NCBI GenBank assembly: GCA_015057755.1
Contig: SVDR01000064.1
Coordinates: forward strand, 1-12,144
Reading direction: 5' to 3'
Origin: Lachnoclostridium sp.
Lineage (GTDB): Bacteria > Bacillota_A > Clostridia > Lachnospirales > Lachnospiraceae
DNA: 12,144 nucleotides
Shown here one piece after another: positions 6,944 through 12,144 of the stretch. Position 1 is the first letter of the stretch; each line of letters opens with the position of its first letter. The notes under the pieces were generated by a model. It did no database searches, was not told the DNA's origin, and saw only the letters and a program-made list of their open reading frames with translations. Made by a program: the position numbers and the translations under genes.

Positions 6944-8107
6944 TTAAGCAATCGAAATCACATTCCGAATCAGTTTTGTCATAAATTCACCCAGATACCG
7001 TGGGTATTGGTCCAAATAAAGTCTTCCGGACAATGCTACATGTGGAAGTTCGACGAACTGTACATCGTCTCTGTTTAATATTTTTTTGATTACCGGATCT
7101 GCAATGATTACGGAATACCGGCCGCTGTTAATGATCTTTCTGATCGTCAGTTCATTTGGAAGATCAAGGTCGCCTTCTCTTGAAAGTCTGGAATCCAAAC
7201 CATACATACTTCCAACCGTAACGCTAACATCACTTTGCTTTTCTAATTCTTCGCGAATGGAATTTGCCAGAATCTGTTCATGAATAATCAGGATGTCAGC
7301 TGGGGCTTTTTTCTTCTCATGCTCTGACTGATATGTACCCTTTAATTTCTTTATGAAGTTTTCACCATTTCCGACCGGTGCACCACAGATATAAGGAATC
7401 CCGTACTTCTTTTCCATAAACTCTGCCGCATCCAGACCACAGCGGGAAATTACAACATTCAGATCAGCTTCTGCCACACGTTCAATCTGCTCCATAGACA
7501 AGCCCATGGCAAAACGGGCATTGGTCTCGTAGCCGGCTTCCTCGATCACACGGCATATATCGTCTGCATTCCTTTCATTTCCCATATCCACAGATAAAAG
7601 CCCTAATACATTCACTTTTTTCTTGCGCCCAGACTCACGATCTTCTATTTTCACAGTGGGTTTCTTTGCAAAACGCTTGATCAGTTTCACAAATACATCG
7701 GAGGCACCTTTGTCGTAATAGTTCTGTCCGGTTGTGTTAAATCCCAAGGAAGGAATCCCGGATGCCATTTCGGTCTCCATTGCCATACCGTCCATATCAA
7801 TACCGATCACCATCGGAACCGGACTTCCCAGATAAGAAATCATCGTCGGATTCAGATTCTTGGCAGCTTCTAATGTTCCATCGATGTATTTCTGGTCATT
7901 TCCCATGATACAGTCCATTCTCCTCAGGCCGGAGCAATACACAGCAGACCTGGAACCAAGCCATCTCGGTTCATCAAATCCAGTATAATTGCCGGTACAG
8001 CCGGAAGCATCGTGCATGACTACGATGCCTCCAAGGTCAAACAGGGCCGACGCTGCCCCGGAGTAATCCGGAGCGATCGGCGGAAGGTCAATACATAATT
8101 TACTCAT
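6944..8107 (-). CDS. Nitrogenase component 1-like protein, second subunit (387 aa)
   Basis: 387 residues of the NifD/NifK/BchN/BchB oxidoreductase superfamily, much shorter than true NifD or NifK (about 480-520). The N-terminal block has Cys5 in LCIDLPPIAPDYSGA and Cys37 in MHDASGCTGNY (31-41), which match the first two cluster-ligand positions (the latter like HGPxGC). The third ligand position falls at Ser95 in LGSPVPMVIGID (93-104) instead of Cys. GFNTTGQNYYDKG (122-134) and EKKYGIPY (232-239) are further family landmarks. It should pair with the 424-residue protein and receive electrons from the NifH-like protein. Its ATG overlaps the upstream stop by ATGA, indicating coupled 1:1 translation. 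Family membership is clear; the reaction is unknown. Dinitrogen reduction is unlikely because cofactor ligands and assembly genes are missing. Confidence 0.93.
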   Translation of the reverse strand: MSKLCIDLPPIAPDYSGAASALFDLGGIVVMHDASGCTGNYTGFDEPRWLGSRSAVYCSGLRRMDCIMGNDQKYIDGTLEAAKNLNPTMISYLGSPVPMVIGIDMDGMAMETEMASGIPSLGFNTTGQNYYDKGASDVFVKLIKRFAKKPTVKIEDRESGRKKKVNVLGLLSVDMGNERNADDICRVIEEAGYETNARFAMGLSMEQIERVAEADLNVVISRCGLDAAEFMEKKYGIPYICGAPVGNGENFIKKLKGTYQSEHEKKKAPADILIIHEQILANSIREELEKQSDVSVTVGSMYGLDSRLSREGDLDLPNELTIRKIINSGRYSVIIADPVIKKILNRDDVQFVELPHVALSGRLYLDQYPRYLGEFMTKLIRNVISIA

Positions 8108-9378
8108 ATAATCAGCTTTGCCTCCTTGATCATTGTTTTTACATCTGCATCACTGCGATATGCATCCATGATCATATCCATCAGTTTACAGATACCGTCA
8201 TATCCATAAAGTCCTTCATCCTGCATTAAATTTGCAACTTTTGTTGATCCGGTCATATATCCGCAGTCAAAACCAATACATAAGTGATGGTCACCCTCAT
8301 GACCAAACTTTACTGCTTTATGATGGATCGGATTTACAATCTGCACACTCGGAACCAGACTTAAAAGCGATTCATGATTTGCTTTTTCATGTCCGGCAAC
8401 ACCGTCCGCAGCGATCATTCCAACTCGAAAACCGAACTTGGCCAACATAAGACCAAGAGAATAAGGTTTTAAAACAGCCTGATAATCGATTGCGATCGGA
8501 TAATCTCCTACGATCAATCTTGCCTCTTCAATTTTTGCAATTGCTTTATTTCTGTATTTCATTGAAGGAGTTACAAAATCTTCTCCGAGTACGTCGGAAA
8601 GCTCCTGATAGAATTTTGCAATTTCCTCTGGATCATAATTGACAAATGCCTTCATAAACGGTATATCAAGCGTTTCTTTCATCTGCTCAGCAGCTTTCAG
8701 CGCGATCGGACCGGATACGATATTCAGACATGCATCTGCCATACGTTTAAACTCTTCAAAACTTTTGAAATCTGATATGTTGTAAACTTTATAGCCCTTT
8801 TCACCGAGAATCTGTTTTAAATCACCGTCTTTTGGGAACGTAACATTGCTTCCTACAATATTTACAATTTTCTCTTTCTTTCCTGTCTTTTCTAACAAAC
8901 TGTACATATTCATGTTGAGTGAGATACCCGGAGGCAATGCACTGTCCAGAGAAATCGGATTCATTTTGCAAAGACGGAACTGTACATCCGGATATTTTTC
9001 AGATAATTCAGCATTAATCGCATCGTGATCGGTTCCGAGAAGATCATCCAGACAAGAAGTAAATGTAAATAATACTTTTGGACGTTTCGGAAGCGCTTCA
9101 AATAACTCGTCAACGCCGTCAAGGATCATCTGTTCAAAAGCACCGGAAATAATATCTCCTTCTGTGATAAATAAATAAGAGACCTGGTTTTTAATCCCAT
9201 TGTCAATGCTTCCGAGCGCCGTGTGACGGCCGCAGGCGAATGGACAAACAAATAGTAAGTAACTTTCCGGTACCAGCGCTGCGATTCTTACAATGCCCCA
9301 TCCTCCATGGGCGGCTGATACATAATGCAATGTGGAATGGCCTGTGCAGCAATCCATCGGGGAACAATGATTTGCCAT
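8104..9378 (-). CDS. Nitrogenase component 1-like protein, first subunit (424 aa)
   Basis: 424 residues of the same superfamily and the likely partner of the 387-residue subunit. Cluster-ligand candidates are Cys10/Cys11 (MDCCTGHST), Cys45/Cys49 (VCPFACGRHT, 44-53) and Cys109 (TSCLDDLLGTDHDAI, 107-121, aligning with the third Cys block of NifD/NifK). ITEGDIISGAFEQMI (71-85) resembles the E-DIVFGG-KL block of NifD. The C-terminal third holds an unusual His/Cys cluster: His352, 353, 360, 364, 365 and Cys367, 372. With three Cys blocks here and two in the partner, a bridging [4Fe-4S] cluster of protochlorophyllide-reductase type is a reasonable inference. GGAGGAGG in the end of the NifH-like gene, 8 bases before the ATG, supports the start. 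The annotation stops at superfamily level. Confidence 0.92.
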   Translation of the reverse strand: MANHCSPMDCCTGHSTLHYVSAAHGGWGIVRIAALVPESYLLFVCPFACGRHTALGSIDNGIKNQVSYLFITEGDIISGAFEQMILDGVDELFEALPKRPKVLFTFTSCLDDLLGTDHDAINAELSEKYPDVQFRLCKMNPISLDSALPPGISLNMNMYSLLEKTGKKEKIVNIVGSNVTFPKDGDLKQILGEKGYKVYNISDFKSFEEFKRMADACLNIVSGPIALKAAEQMKETLDIPFMKAFVNYDPEEIAKFYQELSDVLGEDFVTPSMKYRNKAIAKIEEARLIVGDYPIAIDYQAVLKPYSLGLMLAKFGFRVGMIAADGVAGHEKANHESLLSLVPSVQIVNPIHHKAVKFGHEGDHHLCIGFDCGYMTGSTKVANLMQDEGLYGYDGICKLMDMIMDAYRSDADVKTMIKEAKLII

Positions 9379-9381
9379 ATA

Positions 9382-10143
9382 TTAATCCTCCTCCGTCAAT
9401 TCAATGATTTGTTTTGCCAGTGCGCGGTAAGCATTTGCCATATCAGAATCCGGAAGAGCCTCAATCACCGTCATACCTTGGTTTTCTGCTTCCTGAACTG
9501 CACTGTCTCTTGGAATAATGGAGACAATATCTCCACCGATTTCTTTTAATGCTTCTTTTACATGTTCCACTTCGTTAGGAATATTTCTGGAGTTTAAGAT
9601 GACGCCGGAATATTCTGCGTAGCCACGTTTTCCAAAGTTGTTGACTGCACTTGCAATATTGGAAGCTGCATAAAGTGCCATCATCTCTCCTGATGTGACG
9701 ATAAACACATTCTTTGCAAATCCACCGCGGATCGGCATTGCAAATCCGCCGCAAACCACGTCTCCAAGAACGTCATATAAAATGATATCCGGCTTACAAA
9801 GATCATAAGCACCCAGTTCCTCCAGCTTTTCAAATGCGGTAATAATTCCTCTTCCCGCACATCCAATTCCCGGAGTCGGTCCTCCGGCTTCCACACACCA
9901 GACACCGTTATATCCCTGGAACAGAACATCGTCCGTCGTAATATGGTTCTCTCCTTTCTCACGGATTGCATCAAGAACCGATTGAATGCGTTTCCCTCCT
10001 GTGAGGTTTTTTGTAGAATCTGCTTTCGGATCACAACCGATCTGAAGAACACGATATCCCATACCAGCAAGTGCTGCTGCAAGATTGGAAGTTGTTGTAG
10101 ACTTTCCAATACCACCCTTACCGTAAATAGCAATTTTTCTCAT
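9382..10143 (-). CDS. NifH-like ATP-dependent Fe-protein reductase
   Basis: 253-residue cytoplasmic P-loop ATPase that should deliver single electrons to the component-1-like pair. Walker A is GKGGIGKST (8-16), GCDPKADST (36-44) follows, and the two Cys that bridge the inter-subunit [4Fe-4S] cluster are Cys95 (GCAGRG) and Cys131 (GDVVCGGFAMPIR). Arg98 matches the regulatory Arg of NifH. BchL/NifH proteins are commonly 270-295 residues, so the C-terminus is short, as in other nitrogenase-like Fe proteins. A GTG at 10152 would add three residues, but the ATG at 10143 has AAAGGTG 6 bases upstream. It is the first gene of the operon, behind the regulated promoter at 10274-10302, and lies 3 bases from the next gene. 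Which nitrogenase-like group it belongs to needs a phylogeny. Confidence 0.95.
   Translation of the reverse strand: MRKIAIYGKGGIGKSTTTSNLAAALAGMGYRVLQIGCDPKADSTKNLTGGKRIQSVLDAIREKGENHITTDDVLFQGYNGVWCVEAGGPTPGIGCAGRGIITAFEKLEELGAYDLCKPDIILYDVLGDVVCGGFAMPIRGGFAKNVFIVTSGEMMALYAASNIASAVNNFGKRGYAEYSGVILNSRNIPNEVEHVKEALKEIGGDIVSIIPRDSAVQEAENQGMTVIEALPDSDMANAYRALAKQIIELTEED
9387..9394 (-). promoter_or_regulatory. Strong ribosome binding site inside the NifH-like 3' end
   Basis: GGAGGAGG (9394-9387) overlaps the last sense codons of the NifH-like gene and lies 8 bases before the 424-residue protein's ATG, indicating translational coupling and high expression of the catalytic subunits. Confidence 0.8.
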
Positions 10144-10172
10144 TATAAACACCTTTCTTAATTACCAAATTC

Positions 10173-10200
10173 TAGTTAGTGTAGGCTAACTGTTAGCTAA
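10173..10200 (-). promoter_or_regulatory. DtxR/IdeR-like palindrome in the operon leader (operator 2)
   Basis: The plus strand reads TTAG (10176-10179), six bases, CTAA (10186-10189), extended to GTTAG...CTAAC. TTAGTGTAGGCTAAC agrees with the first 15 positions of the DtxR/IdeR consensus (TTAGGTTAGGCTAAC) at 13 of 15. An adjacent palindrome TTAGCTAA (10193-10200) adds a further half-site pair. It lies roughly 70-95 bases downstream of the predicted start, so binding could block elongation. Binding by a DtxR-family protein is inferred; no regulator gene is in the window. Confidence 0.6.
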
Positions 10201-10201
10201 T

Positions 10202-10242
10202 AAAAAATTGCTGTATCATCAATGATAATGACTACAGCAATT
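10202..10242 (-). terminator. Terminator-like hairpin in the leader of the nitrogenase-like operon
   Basis: On the minus strand AATTGCTGTA (10242-10233) pairs perfectly with TACAGCAATT (10215-10206). An inner TCAT/ATGA stem, one bulged G and an 8-base loop extend it. The 3' arm runs into TTTTTTATT, so it has the form of an intrinsic terminator, although AT-rich. It sits between the promoter and the NifH-like gene, so it may attenuate the operon. It could also stop transcripts arriving from the RNase E/G gene. No antiterminator was demonstrated. Confidence 0.65.
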
Positions 10243-10246
10243 CATT

Positions 10247-10276
10247 TATGCTAGTTAGTCCTAACTAACTAGCATA
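10247..10276 (-). promoter_or_regulatory. 12-bp inverted repeat overlapping the -10 (operator 1, DtxR/IdeR-like)
   Basis: TATGCTAGTTAG (10247-10258) and its exact reverse complement (10265-10276) flank six bases. The core is TTAG-N6-CTAA, with the same spacing and the same CTAGTTAG left arm as operator 2. It covers part of the -10 and the start region, the position expected for a repressor. The core fits the spacing of DtxR/IdeR iron boxes, although its centre matches the consensus poorly. Confidence 0.72.
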
Positions 10277-10302
10277 ATACCATATGATAATCGTTTTGTC
10301 AA
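10274..10302 (-). promoter_or_regulatory. SigmaA promoter of the nitrogenase-like operon
   Basis: TTGACA (10302-10297), a 17-base spacer and TATTAT (10279-10274) on the minus strand; predicted start near 10267. The -35 begins 5 bases after the RNase E/G stop codon, so the operon has its own promoter rather than depending on readthrough. The leader to the NifH-like ATG is about 120 bases. Confidence 0.88.
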
Positions 10303-10306
10303 CACT

Positions 10307-11497
10307 TTACTGTTTCACTTGTTCATGAAGCGGTTGTTTAATCTTTTTTCTTGTCACTTCCACCAGACCAAGGGCTGTCATATCTACCAAAGTGGTCTTG
10401 ACCGGATCTTGATTTAAATGCTGACGAAATACATTCAGCAGTTCAGCATTATGATCCTCGTCTTTCATATCGATAAAATCAACGATAATGATACCGGAAA
10501 GATTTCTCAAACGAAGCTGAAGGGCAATTTCTGCCGCAGCTTCCAGATTGGTCTTAAAATAGACCTCCTCCGGAGCTTTCTTTTCGATATTTTTACCGGT
10601 ATTGACATCAATAACCGTCATGGCCTCTGTCGGTTCAATGACCAGATAGCCGCCGGATTTCAGCCATACATTTTTTCCCAGTGCACGATCCAAAGCAGTT
10701 TCCAGATTATACAAGGCTGCTAACGGATAACTGTCTTCATATAATCTCACAGCAATCATATCTTGTTCGGAATTATGCAATTCATCATAAATCGCAGGAT
10801 CATCGGTTACGATTTCAATGGTATCTTGCTTATATAGATCACGTACTTTTGAGATCGCAAAAGAATCCGGACGGTAGAGAATACTATGAGGGGTGCGGAA
10901 TGAAGCATTGCGGCAGATTGTTTCCAAATGATCTGACAATTTCTTTGCCTCATTAAGTACATCTGTAAAATCCGCTTCATAGGCATTTGTCCGGATAATA
11001 AAGGAGTGCTTTAATTCTCTGAAATACTCAGTACAAGCCTGCTCCCATTGCTCCTTAAATGCCTCTCTCCATTTTTTATCTTTAATCTTCGCGGAAATGC
11101 CAAGAGATATTCCTTTTCCGTTTCTTGCCATTGCCGCAACATAGCGACCCGTGATCGTCAGTTCTCCGGAAAGCACTGCATCTTTCGTCTTTACAGCCGC
11201 TCTGGATACCTGCACAACAATCTCATCCCCGGATTTTAATGCCCTGTTTGATCTGGTTCCGTCCGCGAATGTGTGTACATGGTTATCATTCAGACTATAA
11301 TAGCCATTGACTCCTGGCTTATATTCTACAAAAGCCGCATTGAGATTCTTTACCACATTTCGGACTTTTCCGATATAGATGGTACCGATCTGCTCCGCGG
11401 CTTCCTCTCCTTCAAACTCAAACTGAAGGATACGTTTTTCAGAGGCCAACGCTGCTAAACGTCGACCTCTGAGAGTTGTAAAAATTAATTTATTCAA
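10307..11497 (-). CDS. rng: Ribonuclease E/G family endoribonuclease, compact form
   Basis: 396-residue single-strand-specific endoribonuclease of the Rne/Rng family, involved in rRNA/mRNA processing. Counting from the TTG at 11497: an S1-type RNA-binding region lies around 36-115 (GTIYIGKVRNVV at its start), and catalytic metal ligands are Asp297 in VIDVNTGK and Asp340 in IIVDFIDMKDE, the equivalents of Asp303/Asp346 of E. coli RNase E. The protein ends soon after GLVEVTRKKIKQPLHEQ, so the zinc-link CPxC motif and the rest of the C-terminus are absent. Start choice: TTG 11497 follows GGTGA by 5 bases and gives MNKLIFTT; GTG 11506 and TTG 11509 are alternatives. It overlaps the end of the DUF2344 gene by 8 bases, so the two are coupled. 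Confidence 0.92.
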   Translation of the reverse strand: MNKLIFTTLRGRRLAALASEKRILQFEFEGEEAAEQIGTIYIGKVRNVVKNLNAAFVEYKPGVNGYYSLNDNHVHTFADGTRSNRALKSGDEIVVQVSRAAVKTKDAVLSGELTITGRYVAAMARNGKGISLGISAKIKDKKWREAFKEQWEQACTEYFRELKHSFIIRTNAYEADFTDVLNEAKKLSDHLETICRNASFRTPHSILYRPDSFAISKVRDLYKQDTIEIVTDDPAIYDELHNSEQDMIAVRLYEDSYPLAALYNLETALDRALGKNVWLKSGGYLVIEPTEAMTVIDVNTGKNIEKKAPEEVYFKTNLEAAAEIALQLRLRNLSGIIIVDFIDMKDEDHNAELLNVFRQHLNQDPVKTTLVDMTALGLVEVTRKKIKQPLHEQVKQ

Positions 11498-12144
11498 TGT
11501 CTTCACCAAAAGATTCCAGAGTCACAAAGTGATGTGCCTGTTCAGAACCGTTGTCTGCATATACCTCTTCACGGTTGATCGCAAAGCCAAATGCCGGGTA
11601 CTCTTTTCCCATGCTGCTGCAATATGCTTCTAATACAAGTTCCGGTTTGATATTGTTCGCACTTCCGGAAGAAAGTTTTAAGAAAATACCTTCTCCATCT
11701 GCTGTTACCGCATGTTCAAAGATCAGCGGTTTTAAATCCACCAGTCTCTCACCCTTTTTCGTTTTCTTGACAATTTCAAGATTCCCATTTTCGATATAGG
11801 AAACGAGACCGTTCATAAAATCAGCATTTGTCATGCCAAGTTTTTCAGCATAGCCATTTCTAAGGTGGATTGTATAATCACAAGCGGCAACCAGGGACAT
11901 CGCATTGACTGCATCATCCGGAAGCATCTTGTAGCTGATGATCTGCATGCCTTCTGCCATAGTCGCATTCATTCTGCGAAGCATTTCTGCAGAAGAATCA
12001 GTAGAAAGCACTTCAATATCCAGATATTCACCACTGCCCGTTAAACCAACACCAAGCGGTGCAGCGAAAGACATGATCTGGTGCGGAGAAAATCCCTCGG
12101 AATAACGGATGTTGACATCCGCTCTTCTCATGACTTTCTGGAAG
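11490..12144 (-). CDS. Radical SAM-linked protein TIGR03936 (DUF2344), N-terminus beyond window
   Basis: The frame is open to the window edge (FQKV before the first Met at 12131), so the ATG at 12131 is internal and the true start lies outside. Visible are about 217 residues. YSEGFSPHQIMSFAAPLGVG and GEYLDIEV match the family pattern of S-GFnP...PL-vG...S-gE-lDie near residue 40 of full-length members. The family is encoded next to, or fused with, a B12-binding radical SAM protein (TIGR03960), and its biochemical role is not established. It is followed by RNase E/G with an 8-base overlap, the common clostridial arrangement. Identification rests on the motif and this neighbour. Confidence 0.88.
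   Translation of the reverse strand, partial: FQKVMRRADVNIRYSEGFSPHQIMSFAAPLGVGLTGSGEYLDIEVLSTDSSAEMLRRMNATMAEGMQIISYKMLPDDAVNAMSLVAACDYTIHLRNGYAEKLGMTNADFMNGLVSYIENGNLEIVKKTKKGERLVDLKPLIFEHAVTADGEGIFLKLSSGSANNIKPELVLEAYCSSMGKEYPAFGFAINREEVYADNGSEQAHHFVTLESFGEDIE

Noticed and set aside
9681..10133. 150-residue same-strand frame inside the NifH-like gene.
   Set aside because: It is a shifted frame of a highly conserved gene whose Walker A and cluster cysteines are all in the other frame.
6944..10143. Interpretation as a nitrogen-fixation locus.
   Set aside because: The component-1-like proteins are too short, lack apparent cofactor ligands and the Cys set for a P-cluster, and no nifB, nifE or nifN is present.
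10219..10245. Eight-codon reading frame in the operon leader (MNCCSHYH) overlapping the hairpin, a possible leader peptide.
   Set aside because: No ribosome binding site at a workable distance; the only AGGA is about 15 bases away. A frame this short occurs easily by chance.

Overview
The window looks like chromosome from an anaerobic Firmicute of class Clostridia, most likely a Lachnospiraceae-type gut bacterium. The basis is moderate GC, strong AGGAGG ribosome binding sites, canonical TTGACA-N17-TATAAT-type promoters, and the housekeeping frame: a radical SAM-linked DUF2344 protein, RNase E/G, and (at the far end) ribosomal protein L21. The genus cannot be fixed from the sequence alone. Every credible gene is on the minus strand, so transcription runs from high to low coordinates.

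Layout in transcription order. (1) 12144-10307: the 3' part of a TIGR03936/DUF2344 gene, overlapping an RNase E/G gene. (2) 10302-3898: a self-contained six-gene operon with its own promoter, two similar DtxR/IdeR-like palindromes and a terminator-like hairpin in its leader. It encodes a NifH-like reductase, two nitrogenase component-1-like proteins, a lipoprotein substrate-binding protein, a FecCD/BtuC-type permease and its ATPase, and ends in a strong intrinsic terminator. (3) 3884-487: a second unit behind a perfect consensus promoter, carrying a prolyl-tRNA deacylase-like protein, a MATE transporter, a conserved small protein, an ElaA-type acetyltransferase and a HAD hydrolase. (4) 406-1: promoter, putative L21 leader and rplU, cut by the window edge.

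The centre of interest is operon 2. It has the minimal three-protein core of a nitrogenase-like reductase (ATP-driven Fe-protein plus a two-subunit catalytic partner), but no nifB, nifE, nifN or other cofactor-assembly gene, and no obvious counterparts of the FeMo-cofactor ligands. It is therefore unlikely to fix nitrogen. It is tightly coupled to an importer family that handles ferric siderophores, haem and corrinoids, and its promoter carries TTAG-N6-CTAA palindromes resembling DtxR/IdeR iron boxes. The working inference is an iron-responsive system that imports a metal chelate or tetrapyrrole-like molecule and reduces it in the cytoplasm with a nitrogenase-like enzyme. The substrate is unknown.

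In many Clostridia rng is followed closely by rplU. Here about 10 kb of accessory genes separates them, which suggests an insertion site for variable cargo. No integrase, transposase, tRNA, CRISPR array or rRNA was seen. No gene-free stretch exceeds 300 bases; the two longest gaps (290-486 and 10144-10306) are filled by the regulatory features listed.
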